In this document: piece by piece, positions 8,886 through 17,371 of the stretch
How the letters are laid out: each line of letters begins with the position of its first letter
How positions within the stretch are numbered: the first letter of the stretch is position 1
Assembly (NCBI RefSeq): GCF_014645735.1
Contig: NZ_BMMH01000019.1
Location: forward strand, 31,888 to 95,887
Length of the DNA: 64,000 bases
Direction: 5' to 3'
Source: Nocardia jinanensis
GTDB taxonomy: Bacteria > Actinomycetota > Actinomycetes > Mycobacteriales > Mycobacteriaceae
Notes under the pieces: generated by a model
Told to the model about the DNA's origin: nothing
Database searches by the model: none
The model's input: the letters and a program-made list of their open reading frames with translations, nothing else
Program-made: the position numbers and the translations under genes

Positions 8886-9746
8886 TCAGATCACCTTCGT
8901 CGGGAAGACGGTGTTGTACACCTGCGTGATGATGATGTTGGTGGCGAACAGCATCAGCGCCGAGGAGACCACCGCGGAGTTCACCGCGTCGGCCACGCCG
9001 CCCGGGCCGCCCTTGGCGTGTAGTCCGATATCGCAGGCGATGATCGCGGTGAGTACACCGAATATCGCCGATTTCACCAGCGCGACGGCCATATCGTTGG
9101 CGACCGCGAACGAGGCGAAAGAGCCGATGAACGAGCCCGGCGTCCCCGACTGCGCGTAGACATTGAACATATAGGCCGTCGCGAACCCGACGAACACGAT
9201 GAACCCGCACAGCAGCATGCTCACCACCACGGCTGCCACCAGCCGTGGTGCCACGAGTCTGCGGACAGGGTCGACCCCCATCACCATCATGGCGTCGATC
9301 TCCTCGCGGACGGTCCGGGAGCCGAGATCGGCGCAGATGGCCGAACCCACGGCTCCCGCGATCATCAGCGAGGTCACCAGCGGGGCGCCCTGCCGGATGA
9401 TGCCCAGCCCGGCCACCGCGCCGATGAAGGTGGTGGCGCCCACCTGGTTCACCAGCGCGCCGATCTGGATCGAGACCACCACCGCGATGGGCATGGCCAC
9501 GAAGATGGTGGGCGCGGCGGACACATTGGCCATGAACCCGCACTGCTTGGCGAACTCCGCGAACGGGAAACGCCGCGCGACCACGGATTTCACGGTCTCC
9601 ACCATCGCTTCCCGGCCCAGGGTCACCTGCCTGCCGAGGGTTTCCAGGGAGCGTTGCGGATGCCGCTGCCAGAGTCCCTTCAGGTCGTCGACCGCCTGCT
9701 CGAGATCGGTGCGTTCCGCCGGTTCGTCCGGCCCGGCCGTCACCAT
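8886..9746 (-). CDS. yrbEA: MlaE/YrbE-family ABC permease, YrbEA position
   Basis: Permease of 286 residues, first of the YrbE pair. The soluble N-terminus (about 1-70) carries an amphipathic segment; the membrane part shows GLGIIRQGAPLVTSLMIAG and GSAICADLGSRTVREEIDAM, the MlaE signature with the EEIDAM coupling loop. The ATG at 9746 lies inside the end of the small gene 9740-9955 (7-nt overlap), tying the small genes to the operon. It should pair with YrbEB as the inner-membrane channel of the Mce system. Confidence 0.92.
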   Translation of the reverse strand: MVTAGPDEPAERTDLEQAVDDLKGLWQRHPQRSLETLGRQVTLGREAMVETVKSVVARRFPFAEFAKQCGFMANVSAAPTIFVAMPIAVVVSIQIGALVNQVGATTFIGAVAGLGIIRQGAPLVTSLMIAGAVGSAICADLGSRTVREEIDAMMVMGVDPVRRLVAPRLVAAVVVSMLLCGFIVFVGFATAYMFNVYAQSGTPGSFIGSFASFAVANDMAVALVKSAIFGVLTAIIACDIGLHAKGGPGGVADAVNSAVVSSALMLFATNIIITQVYNTVFPTKVI

Positions 9747-9955
9747 GGCAGTTCCGGTCCGGTCGTGGCGAGATCACCGGTCAGGTACTGCTGCAACAGC
9801 ACGAATCCGGCGCCCACCACCGCGAGTCCGGCAGCGAGGACGCACAGCAGAGCGAGCCGGAGACCGAAGCGCAGGATCGGGTCGACCGACATCTGCCCAC
9901 CGAGGATCTTGACGATGATCACCAGGATGTCGATGAGCCATACCAGCGCCATCAT
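9740..9955 (-). CDS. Small two-helix membrane protein in mce operon
   Basis: A 71-residue protein with two hydrophobic segments: about 3-18 (ALVWLIDILVIIVK) and about 31-56 (LRLALLCVLAAGLAVVGAG). The start ATGATG at 9955 shares a base with the stop of the upstream small gene (TGATG), and the end overlaps yrbEA by 7 nt, so it is translated as part of the mce operon. An internal ATG (MSVDPILRF) is a possible alternative start. I do not recognise the family. Location and membrane character suggest an accessory subunit of the importer, which is an inference. Confidence 0.7.
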   Translation of the reverse strand: MMALVWLIDILVIIVKILGGQMSVDPILRFGLRLALLCVLAAGLAVVGAGFVLLQQYLTGDLATTGPELPW

Positions 9956-10179
9956 CAGGTCATCGTCACGTTCGCGAAGGTGAGCACGGGCCAGCACACG
10001 ATGGACCCGAGGAACGAGATGATCACGTCCGGACCGTGCATCTCCCGCAGATGCGAAGTGTGGGTGAGTGTCCAGACGATCCCGACGAGCCCGTAGGGAA
10101 TGCCGAGGATGATCAGGGTTCCGAGGAACTCGGACACCTTCATCTCGTAGCTGAACAGGCGATCCAGCCGCTTGAGCAT
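9955..10179 (-). CDS. Small membrane protein, first gene of mce operon
   Basis: A 74-residue protein starting at ATG 10179 with a good ribosome site (AAGGAAGG about 7 nt upstream); longer frames upstream lack one. It has a basic N-terminus (MLKRLDRLFSYEMK), two hydrophobic segments at about 17-37 and 51-69, and a short loop HTSHLREMHGPD between them. It is the promoter-proximal gene of the mce unit and is coupled by TGATG to the next small gene. No known family is recognised; an accessory role in Mce transport is inferred only from context. Confidence 0.7.
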   Translation of the reverse strand: MLKRLDRLFSYEMKVSEFLGTLIILGIPYGLVGIVWTLTHTSHLREMHGPDVIISFLGSIVCWPVLTFANVTMT

Positions 10180-10454
10180 AGTGCGATCCTTCCTTGGCCG
10201 GCCGTTGACGTGCCCTCCCCTCGGGGGAACGTCTGAGACGGTCGGGTCGGAGCCGTATGTTACGCACGATTCCTGCGACGCCGGAAGGTTTCGCGAAGAT
10301 TTGTGGTCCGGGATCATGGCTCGATACCTGTTCTAGGGGCATTTCCCAACCAGATCGAAGGGTAATAAGTTAGCGACTGTTCATTGATAACAACTGACTG
10401 TCAGAAGAATTTGGAGTAACTTAGGCCACACCGGATTCCTCGGGAAGGACACTC
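10180..10454. promoter_or_regulatory. Divergent promoter region, mce operon / MpaB-type gene
   Basis: The 275-bp region separates the mce operon (left, minus) from the oxygenase gene (right, plus). It includes an AT-rich stretch around 10360-10412. A short inverted repeat CTGAC-T-GTCAG lies at 10394-10404 and could be an operator. At 10322-10335 the minus strand reads TAGAACAGGTATCG, which keeps the AAC..GT core of the KstR-type box TNNAACNNGTTNNA but has two mismatches. No coding sequence is seen. Confidence 0.45.
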
Positions 10455-11405
10455 ATGGCAGCCGCCGCACACTCCTGGCAAACCGATCCCGCGCACGATT
10501 CCGACACTGCGCGCGATCCGCGGCCCGCCGACCGGCCGCGGCTGACCACCGAACAGACGCGCATCCGGATCAGCACCACCCACCGCCCGTTCACCGAACG
10601 CCCACTGAAGCTCACCGACGCCCTCGACTTCTGGCAGTTCGCCGGCGCCGCCGCGAACGTCATCATGCAGATGGCCCGGCCCGGAGTCGGATACGGTGTC
10701 GCCGAGAGCAAGGTGGAATCGGGTTCACTGCTGAAGCGGCCGTGGAAACGCGCCCGCACCACCACCCAGTACCTGGCCGTCGCCATCCTCGGCGACGAAG
10801 AGGAGAAGAAGGCATTCCGGGAAGCGGTGAACGGCGCCCATCGTCAAGTGCGGTCCGAACCCGGCGCCCCGGTGAGATACAACGCCTTCGACCGCGACCT
10901 CCAACTCTGGGTGGCGGCCTGTCTCTACATCGGTTTCGAGGACACCTACCAGCTGCTCTCCGGCCGGATGAGTCCCGAACAGAACGAAGCGTTCTACCGG
11001 TCCTCGTCCTCGCTCGGCACCACCTTGCAGGTCACCGAGGATATGTGGCCGGCCACCCGTGCCGAATTCGACGAGTACTGGAACACCGCCTGCGAACAGG
11101 CCGTTCTCGACGATTTCGTCCGCGCCTACCTCGACGACCTGCTGAACCTGCGGATGATCGGCTGGTACCTGCGTATCCCGTTCCGCAACCTGCTGAAGTT
11201 CCTCACCATCGGATTCCTGAGCCCCTGGTTCCGCGAACAGCTGCGGGTCGAATGGACCGCTGCCGATCAGCGGCGTTTCGAGAATCTGTTCCTCTTCGTC
11301 GGTTTCGTGAACCGTTTCATCCCCCGCTTCTTCCGGCACGGCGGAAGCCACGCCCTGATGGCCGACGTCCGCCGGCGCGTCGAGAAGCAGAAGAACCTCA
11401 TCTGA
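10455..11405 (+). CDS. Oxygenase, MpaB family (DUF2236)
   Basis: The 316-residue protein begins at ATG 10455 with GGAAGGA a few bases upstream. It has the layout of MpaB/Lcp-type DUF2236 proteins: DFWQFAGAAANVIMQMARPGVGYGV near the N-terminus, the segment RTTTQYLAVAILG, and AFDRDLQLWVAACLYIGFEDTY in the centre. Family members are haem-dependent oxygenases or of unknown role, such as the MpaB step in mycophenolate biosynthesis and the Lcp rubber oxygenases. No signal peptide is evident. It is transcribed divergently from the mce operon, so lipid-related oxidation is possible but unproven. Confidence 0.85.
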   Translation: MAAAAHSWQTDPAHDSDTARDPRPADRPRLTTEQTRIRISTTHRPFTERPLKLTDALDFWQFAGAAANVIMQMARPGVGYGVAESKVESGSLLKRPWKRARTTTQYLAVAILGDEEEKKAFREAVNGAHRQVRSEPGAPVRYNAFDRDLQLWVAACLYIGFEDTYQLLSGRMSPEQNEAFYRSSSSLGTTLQVTEDMWPATRAEFDEYWNTACEQAVLDDFVRAYLDDLLNLRMIGWYLRIPFRNLLKFLTIGFLSPWFREQLRVEWTAADQRRFENLFLFVGFVNRFIPRFFRHGGSHALMADVRRRVEKQKNLI

Positions 11406-11752
11406 CCCGCCCTGCCGGCTGTGTGGTGTGCGGTCGCTTCACCGCGGGTCCATCCGAAGACGAGGTGATCGGAAACCCGGCTTGTTCGGCGGACTGAGCT
11501 CCCGACAATGGAATCGGAACATTCCGGGCAGCCCGCACACCGCCTTGGCATAGGCTCGACGCGTGGTGCGAGGGTTCCGCCACAGGGAGCGGAAGCGTTC
11601 CCCGCAAGAATTCCGGTCGTCGGACGATGGAGTCACCGGAGCGTCCGCTACCGGAATTGCTCCGCTACGCGACTCCCTCGCCCCGCCGGCCCATCGGCCT
11701 GATCGACGATGCCATCCAGGATTTCCTGGAGCCGATCGTGATCGAGAGGACA

Positions 11753-13105
11753 ATGAACAGCGCGGGATCACCGGGTCCGACCAACCCGGCTGCGGTTGCG
11801 CAAGAGGTGGCGGCGCGCGCGGCGCGCGCCGTGCTGACAGGCACCTCGGAGGTTGTCCGGAGAGAGCAGGCAATACTCGGTGGGACAAGGCAATCCGCTG
11901 ACCAGCTCCTCGACGGGAACCACAGGGGCAAGGAAATCGTCGACGGCACACAGCATCGATCCGGGCCGGAAAGTACGGCCGGGCGGCGAGGACTGCCCGA
12001 GGCCACCGATACCGCCGGACGTCGGGAATCGTCCGGCGGAGACACACCTGCCCTCTTCGGGAATGGAACGGGAGAGCCTCCGCTGCCGCCCAGGGGCGCC
12101 GGATCCGGAGCCGATGACGACGAGCCTTCCATGCTCCTGGACCTGGGCGGCCCCGGTTCGCCCGCGCTCCGCGCGAACGCCGACAGCGCCGCCCGGGTGC
12201 GGGACGCGCTGACCGCGAGGCTGCACGGCTGGTCCTCACCCGGTTACGTCGACGATATCGCGAGCGCGGTCGGCGAGGTGGTCGAGCACGGCCGCGGTAC
12301 GGTCCGGATCACCGCGGCGACCTTCGGCCGGCCGGGCGGATCCCGGCTACTCGGTATCCAGGTCACCCACACCGGCGCCAGCCAGGTACGCACGATCTGG
12401 GAACTGGACCAGACGCCGCGGACAGTGGAGCGGGGACCGGATCCCGCCCCACGACCGGAACGCGAGACAGGGGTCGACGGGGATGACCGGCAGAATCCGA
12501 TGTGGGGCCGGGACGGTGAGGTGGTGAATCAGGACTATCAAAGGGGAGTCAGTGAGATCCGCAGGGCGCTGGACAGACATTTGAGCGACAACTTTCCGTG
12601 GCTGACGCCGGAGCAGATCTACGACGCGAGATTGATCATCTCGGAGCTGTACACGAATTCGGTCACTTATTCGCCCGACCATCGAGCGAATATCGATATC
12701 ACCGCGCCGGCGGACGGTCAGGTGCGGATCTCGGTGAGCAATGCCCTGGCCCCCGGTGCGGCCAGGAATATGGCGGAATGGGTTCCCGACCAGCAGTCCG
12801 TCAACCGCCAAGGGGGCCGGGGCACCCAACTCGCGCACGAACTGAGCGCCGCCTGCGGCCGCGAGCTTCGTTTCGGCACAGACGGTTCGAGTGCCACCCA
12901 CTGGTTCGAACTCCACCACTCCGACGGAGCCGACGCCGGCGGCAGCGACCCTGTCATCGATATGAGTGCGTTCGCCGATGATCTGGCGGACCTGGGCGTC
13001 GATATCGACAACCTTCCCTCGCGTAGAGATTCCGGCGGGGCCGGTAGCCCCGCGACGCCCGACGGCGATGTGTCGGCGGAGGATCCAGAAACCGGGAATC
13101 GCTGA
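11753..13105 (+). CDS. ATP-binding protein with tandem HATPase domains, first one degenerate
   Basis: The 450-residue protein starts at ATG 11753 with GAGAGGA just upstream; an alternative ATG at 11627 would add 42 residues. The first 130 residues are low-complexity and charged. Residues about 143-220 resemble an RsbW-type HATPase core, but the Asn of the N-box is lost (AVGEVVEHG) and no DxG box is visible. Residues about 268-390 form a better HATPase domain, with N-box SELYTNS (about 297-303) and a glycine-rich lid QGGRGTQL (353-360). GHKL ATPases of this type act as anti-sigma kinases or signalling ATPases; the partner is not visible here. Confidence 0.65.
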   Translation: MNSAGSPGPTNPAAVAQEVAARAARAVLTGTSEVVRREQAILGGTRQSADQLLDGNHRGKEIVDGTQHRSGPESTAGRRGLPEATDTAGRRESSGGDTPALFGNGTGEPPLPPRGAGSGADDDEPSMLLDLGGPGSPALRANADSAARVRDALTARLHGWSSPGYVDDIASAVGEVVEHGRGTVRITAATFGRPGGSRLLGIQVTHTGASQVRTIWELDQTPRTVERGPDPAPRPERETGVDGDDRQNPMWGRDGEVVNQDYQRGVSEIRRALDRHLSDNFPWLTPEQIYDARLIISELYTNSVTYSPDHRANIDITAPADGQVRISVSNALAPGAARNMAEWVPDQQSVNRQGGRGTQLAHELSAACGRELRFGTDGSSATHWFELHHSDGADAGGSDPVIDMSAFADDLADLGVDIDNLPSRRDSGGAGSPATPDGDVSAEDPETGNR

Positions 13106-13425
13106 TTCGCCGCGGCCGGCTGGACTCGGATTGCACACCATCGGCCCCGCGGGCCGGGGGGATCGGATATTTCGCCGGCTGAATTCTCCGAGGTCCTCGA
13201 ACAGGGCCGAACCGTACCGTGCGGAATTCGCCACTGGGCCGACCCGCGAGAAGCAGGCGAGTCGCTCGGGTCGATTCACACGACGGCGTTGGACAATCGC
13301 AGAGGCCGGGACGTCGGCATCCGAGGAAGAAGGAGCCGACGTCTCCCGGCGTTCGATGCACGATTCGCGATTCCGGACCAGGACGACTTCGCGCGAGCGG
13401 GCGCGGCGCAGGAGGTGACCGCGGC
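13106..13425. other. 320-bp gap between ATPase and sugar ABC operon
   Basis: No convincing gene is present. A short hairpin CGGCCC-CGC-GGGCCG lies at 13142-13156, 37 bp after the ATPase stop, and may end its transcript. The rest must hold the promoter of the ABC operon, but no clear -35/-10 pair stands out. The segment 13411-13418 is the strong ribosome site GGAGGTGA of the binding-protein gene. Confidence 0.5.
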
Positions 13426-14748
13426 GTGGTTGAGCGAGGGAGGCCCGTGGGGCGGCGCGAATTCCTGCGCGCCACCGCTGGCGTCGGCGCGGCGCTGGCC
13501 CTGCCGGCACTGGCTGGGTGCGGCAACGACGGTGACGCACTCACGTTCTTCTTCCAGGCCAACCCCGCCGAAGCCGACGGCCGCCGGCGCGTCATCGACG
13601 AATTCGCCCGCAGCCATCCGGATATCCGGGTGCGTACCGTATTGTCCGGCCCCGACCCGATGCAGCAGATGTCCACTTTCTGCGCGGGCGGTAAATGCCC
13701 CGACGTGTTGATGGCGTGGGAACAGACCTATGCCGGTCTCGCCGAGCGGGGCGTCCTGCTGGATCTGAATATCATGCTCGACCGCGATCCGGCCTTCGCC
13801 GCCGAGCTGGAGGCAGAAGGTATCGCGTCGCTGTACGACACCTTCGCTTTCGAGGGCGGGCAATACGCGCTCCCGGAACAGTGGTCGGGAAACTTCCTGT
13901 TCTACAACAGGACGTTGTTCGACGAGGCCGGACTACGTCCCCCCGCGCGCTGGGAGGACGCGTGGAGCTTCGCCGAATTCCGCGATACCAGCAGCGCTCT
14001 CACCGAACGTGACCGGTCTGGGGAGATTGCGCAGTGGGGGTTCGTGGACACCTGGGTGCCGTACTATTCGGCCGGCCTCTTCGCCATCAACAACGGCGCC
14101 GAATGGGCGAGCCCGCGCACCGCCCCCGAACGTTCGGCCTTCTCCGGCGATGCTTTCGCCGAGGGCGTCCAGTTCTACGCGGACCTGGCCAACAGATATC
14201 ACGTGGCCCCCACCCCGGCGGATCAGCAGTCGATATCGGCTATGGACCTGTTCACCCAGGGCCGGGCCGCGCTGGCGCTGGGCGGGCACTGGAGATACCG
14301 CACCTTCTCCGATGCCGACGACCTGGATTTCGACGTCACCGCCCTGCCGTCCGGGTCGGCGATCCGCGGGGCACAGTCGAATATCGGCACGACGGGCCTG
14401 GCCATATCCGCCGGCAGCCGCCACAAAGAGCAGGCGTGGGAGTTCCTGAAATTCGCGGCCGGGCCGGCTGGTCAGGCGCTCATCGCGGAGACCGGCCTGT
14501 TCGTGCCGGTTCTCGAATCCGCGGTGAGATCTGCCGGGTTCGCCGAAGCGCACAGCGATATCGGAAACCTGGACATCCTCATCGAGGGCCCGGCGCATTC
14601 CGCGCCCCTGCCGGTCACGGCCGAGTGGGCACGGATCGATGCGCTGATGGACCGGTACATCGGCCCCGTGCTCCGCGGCGCCACCCCCGCGACATCGCTG
14701 GCGAACCGGCTCGCTCCCGAAGCCGACGAGGTGCTGCGCAACCGATGA
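13426..14748 (+). CDS. Sugar ABC transporter substrate-binding lipoprotein (Tat-type signal)
   Basis: The GTG start at 13426 is chosen because GGAGGTGA (13411-13418) lies 7 nt upstream and because it gives a compact signal sequence: GRREFLRA (twin Arg10-Arg11) followed by a hydrophobic run and lipobox L-A-G-C32. The 440-residue protein is an extracellular solute-binding protein of the carbohydrate family (SBP_bac_1), with typical segments such as PDVLMAWEQTYAGLAERG, YALPEQWSGNFLFYNRTLFDEAGL and a late KEQAWEFLKFAAG motif. It would be folded in the cytoplasm, exported by Tat and lipid-anchored to capture a sugar. It overlaps the next permease by ATGA. Confidence 0.9.
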   Translation: MVERGRPVGRREFLRATAGVGAALALPALAGCGNDGDALTFFFQANPAEADGRRRVIDEFARSHPDIRVRTVLSGPDPMQQMSTFCAGGKCPDVLMAWEQTYAGLAERGVLLDLNIMLDRDPAFAAELEAEGIASLYDTFAFEGGQYALPEQWSGNFLFYNRTLFDEAGLRPPARWEDAWSFAEFRDTSSALTERDRSGEIAQWGFVDTWVPYYSAGLFAINNGAEWASPRTAPERSAFSGDAFAEGVQFYADLANRYHVAPTPADQQSISAMDLFTQGRAALALGGHWRYRTFSDADDLDFDVTALPSGSAIRGAQSNIGTTGLAISAGSRHKEQAWEFLKFAAGPAGQALIAETGLFVPVLESAVRSAGFAEAHSDIGNLDILIEGPAHSAPLPVTAEWARIDALMDRYIGPVLRGATPATSLANRLAPEADEVLRNR

Positions 14749-15698
14749 CCACCACCGACGAGATCGCGATCGGGGGCCCTGCGGCACCGAAATCCGCCGC
14801 CGCGCCGCGGCGCTCGGACCTCGCCCGGCGGCAGGCACGGGCGGCGCGGCTGTTCATCGCGCCGAACCTCCTGGCGGTGGCGGTGTTCCTGGTTTTCCCA
14901 CTGGGATTCTCGCTCTATCTGAGCTTCCAACAGTGGGATCTGTTCAGTCCGATACGGTTCACCGGCCTGGAGAACTTCCGCCGGCTGCTCACCGCGGATC
15001 CGCTGTTCACCATCGCGTTGCGCAACACGATCGTCTTCACGCTCGGCACCCTGATCCCCACGGTCGCGATCAGCCTCGTCGTCGCCGCGGCCCTGAACCG
15101 GGGAGTCCGGGGAACCGGCCTCTTCCGGACGGTCATGTTCCTTCCACTCGCGATATCGAGCGTGGTGATGGCGGTGATCTGGCGTTTCGTCTTCGATACG
15201 AACAACGGTCCGCTCAATACGATGCTCGGCTGGATCGGAATCGATCCCGTGCCCTGGCTGGTCGACCCGCGGTGGGCAATGGTTTCGGTATGCCTGGTCA
15301 GCGTCTGGAAAAGCATCCCGTTCGCCACGATCGTCCTGCTCGCCGCGATGCAGGGTGTCCCGGAGGACCTGTACGAGGCCGCGAAAATCGACGGAGCGGG
15401 GCCGATCCGGCGATTCGTATCGATCACCGTGCCCTTGATCCGGGGTGCGCTGTCCTTCGTCTTCGTCGTCTCGATCATCGACTCGGTACAGGCGTTCGAC
15501 CAGATATATGTCCTCACCGGCGGCCACGGCGGACCGGAGACGGGAACCTATGTCCTCGGCATCATGATCTTCCAGCACGCCTTCGCGTTCGGTGACGCCG
15601 GATATGCGTCCGCGATCGCCTGGCTGATCTTCGTAGTGCTGTTGGCGCTGACCGTCGCGCAACTGTGGTTCGCCCGCAAGAATTCGACGGATCGATGA
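14745..15698 (+). CDS. Sugar ABC transporter permease (MalF-like)
   Basis: The ATG at 14745 overlaps the binding-protein stop (ATGA); the 317-residue protein has a charged N-terminus, then six membrane helices starting around residue 37. The inner-membrane coupling loop is visible as EDLYEAAKIDGAGPIRRFVSI..PLI, the EAA motif of binding-protein-dependent permeases. Sequence style (FQQWDLFSPIRFTGLENFRRL) is typical of MalF/UgpA-type sugar permeases. It should pair with the MalG-like permease directly downstream. The substrate is unknown. Confidence 0.92.
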   Translation: MTTTDEIAIGGPAAPKSAAAPRRSDLARRQARAARLFIAPNLLAVAVFLVFPLGFSLYLSFQQWDLFSPIRFTGLENFRRLLTADPLFTIALRNTIVFTLGTLIPTVAISLVVAAALNRGVRGTGLFRTVMFLPLAISSVVMAVIWRFVFDTNNGPLNTMLGWIGIDPVPWLVDPRWAMVSVCLVSVWKSIPFATIVLLAAMQGVPEDLYEAAKIDGAGPIRRFVSITVPLIRGALSFVFVVSIIDSVQAFDQIYVLTGGHGGPETGTYVLGIMIFQHAFAFGDAGYASAIAWLIFVVLLALTVAQLWFARKNSTDR

Positions 15699-16546
15699 CG
15701 GCGACACCGGCGCGGCGCTGGAGAACCCGCGCCCTGGTCCGGGCCGCGGTGCTCTATCTCGCGCTCATCGCGATGGCGTGGTGCGCGCTGCTTCCCATTC
15801 TGTGGGCGCTGGCGGGTTCGGTGAAGAAACAATCCGAAGTCACCACACCGGCCCTGCTCCCGGAAGATCCGCAGTGGTCCAACTACAGCACTGTTTTCCA
15901 GGAGATGCCGTTCGGCCGGATGTTCCTCAACACGATCCTCTACGCCGGATGTATCACGGCAGGTCAGGTCTTCTTCTGCTCGCTGGCCGGATATGCGTTC
16001 GCCCGGCTGCGCTTCCCCGGACGCGATGTCCTGTTCGTGGCCTACCTGGCCACGCTCATGGTCCCACTCACGGTGACCGTTGTTCCGCAGTTCATCCTCA
16101 TCCGCATGCTGGGCTGGACGGATACGCCCTGGGCATTGATCGTGCCGGGTCTGTTCGGCAGCGCATTCGGGACCTATCTGATGCGGCAGTTCTTCCGCGC
16201 CCTGCCCGTCGAACTCGAAGAGGCCGCCATTATCGACGGCTGCTCGCCGTGGCAGGTCTACCGGCGGGTGCTGCTGCCCAACGCCAAGCCGGCGGTCATG
16301 GTTCTGGCCGTCCTCACCTGGGTGAACGTATGGAACGATTTCCTGTGGCCGTTGGTGATGATCCAACGCCAGGATATTTCCACCGTCACCCTCGGACTGG
16401 TGTGGATGCAGGGACAGTACGTCTCGAACTGGCCGGTGCTGATGGCCGCGTCCATGCTGATCCTGCTGCCGCTGGTGATCGTGTACGCCCTCGCGCAGAA
16501 GGCATTCATCCGGGGTGTCACCCTGTCCGGAATCGGTGGACGGTGA
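15695..16546 (+). CDS. Sugar ABC transporter permease (MalG-like)
   Basis: The ATG at 15695 overlaps the previous stop (ATGA), giving 283 residues with six membrane segments. The EAA loop reads VELEEAAIIDGCSPWQVYRRVLLPNAKPA, with ..LP typical of the MalG/UgpE side. The C-terminus QKAFIRGVTLSGIGGR is the usual end of MalG-type permeases (..FI.G...GA.KG). No ATPase gene follows; in actinobacteria such importers commonly use a shared MsiK-type ATPase encoded elsewhere. The transporter would bring a mono- or oligosaccharide into the cell. Confidence 0.92.
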   Translation: MTATPARRWRTRALVRAAVLYLALIAMAWCALLPILWALAGSVKKQSEVTTPALLPEDPQWSNYSTVFQEMPFGRMFLNTILYAGCITAGQVFFCSLAGYAFARLRFPGRDVLFVAYLATLMVPLTVTVVPQFILIRMLGWTDTPWALIVPGLFGSAFGTYLMRQFFRALPVELEEAAIIDGCSPWQVYRRVLLPNAKPAVMVLAVLTWVNVWNDFLWPLVMIQRQDISTVTLGLVWMQGQYVSNWPVLMAASMLILLPLVIVYALAQKAFIRGVTLSGIGGR

Positions 16547-16712
16547 CGAATCGGCCGTGTGAACGTGTCCGCACCGGCACGCGGTACCCGGCTGTGGACG
16601 AAGCCGCGCTCTCGGCCGGCGGCCGCCACCTGGTCTGAGACACAGCAGTATCCGATCCGAACCGGCCCGTACCCGAGGAGTGACGGACTATCTTCGTCCC
16701 GGGCTGGAATCC

Positions 16713-16751
16713 ATGTAGAAAGTATCTACATAGATCTCTTCGACATAGATC
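16713..16751. repeat. Inverted repeat ATGTAGA/TCTACAT plus direct repeat ACATAGATC
   Basis: ATGTAGA (16713-16719) and TCTACAT (16725-16731) are perfect arms around AAGTA. ACATAGATC occurs at 16728-16736 and again at 16743-16751. The ATGT...ACAT ends resemble the dyads bound by PadR-type repressors, which is only a resemblance. No gene start lies close by, so the target is unclear. Confidence 0.45.
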
Positions 16752-17013
16752 ATCTGTGCGAGAGGGTCGGTCGACCTGGCGAGAATCCCGAGGTCGCGGA
16801 GAGTTCGCTGAGTCTTCCGCACCGGCGCCGTACCTTCCCCGAGTCCGGCGCCGGGTGCGGATTCCCGGGTGGCCGGATCACGTTGCCGCAGCGGGCCACC
16901 CGAGGGACCAGAGTACAAGCTCGCGGCCCGATTCCCGGGAGATCCGCCCGGGGTGTCGAAAATGGGGATGCAATATTGCGCGGTGCCGCTTGATATTTCG
17001 ACCCGTCGACCCC

Positions 17014-17046
17014 GGTGAGCTGTATCCCCGACCGATACAGCTCACC
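17014..17046. terminator. 13-bp perfect hairpin before mftG
   Basis: GGTGAGCTGTATC (17014-17026) pairs fully with GATACAGCTCACC (17034-17046) around the loop CCCGACC. It stands between the sugar ABC operon (plus) and mftG (minus), which converge, and could end either transcript. No T-run follows on either strand. Confidence 0.55.
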
Positions 17047-17371
17047 TACCACACCGGTTGTCCCGGCGCAGGCGAATGAAGCACGCCGATAGCAGACGGC
17101 TATACCTCGGTGCCGGCAATTCGCGAACGGGCGGATGGCGGTATCCGGACCGCCCGTTACGGGTGGCCGGAGGTCCGCCCGGCGAATCGCACCGGTGGAA
17201 AGTACCGCACCGGCCAAAGGCGCGCCAGTGGGGAAACAGGAGGCATCACGCGGCGCCGGGCACCCGTCCGCAAGCGGTTCGCCACCGATTAGCGCGACAT
17301 CGAATGCCCAATGTATCGAATACTGTTCCGGCACACCCGCGCCGGACCCACCGGCCGTTTCCGGCGCGAAT

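Larger units (their letters stand above)
16547..17371. other. 825-bp non-coding region between ABC operon and mft locus
   Basis: Several open frames cross this region, but none has a family-like composition, a good start or a neighbour relation, and they contradict each other on both strands; I see no supportable gene. The stretch 16690-16760 is much richer in A/T than its surroundings and holds the inverted and direct repeats listed separately. A long perfect hairpin lies at 17014-17046. The region could hold a small RNA or a lost gene. Confidence 0.5.

Noticed and set aside
16559..17334. Possible genes in the gap before mftG
   Set aside because: Competing frames on both strands, Arg/Pro-rich and without recognisable motifs or good starts.
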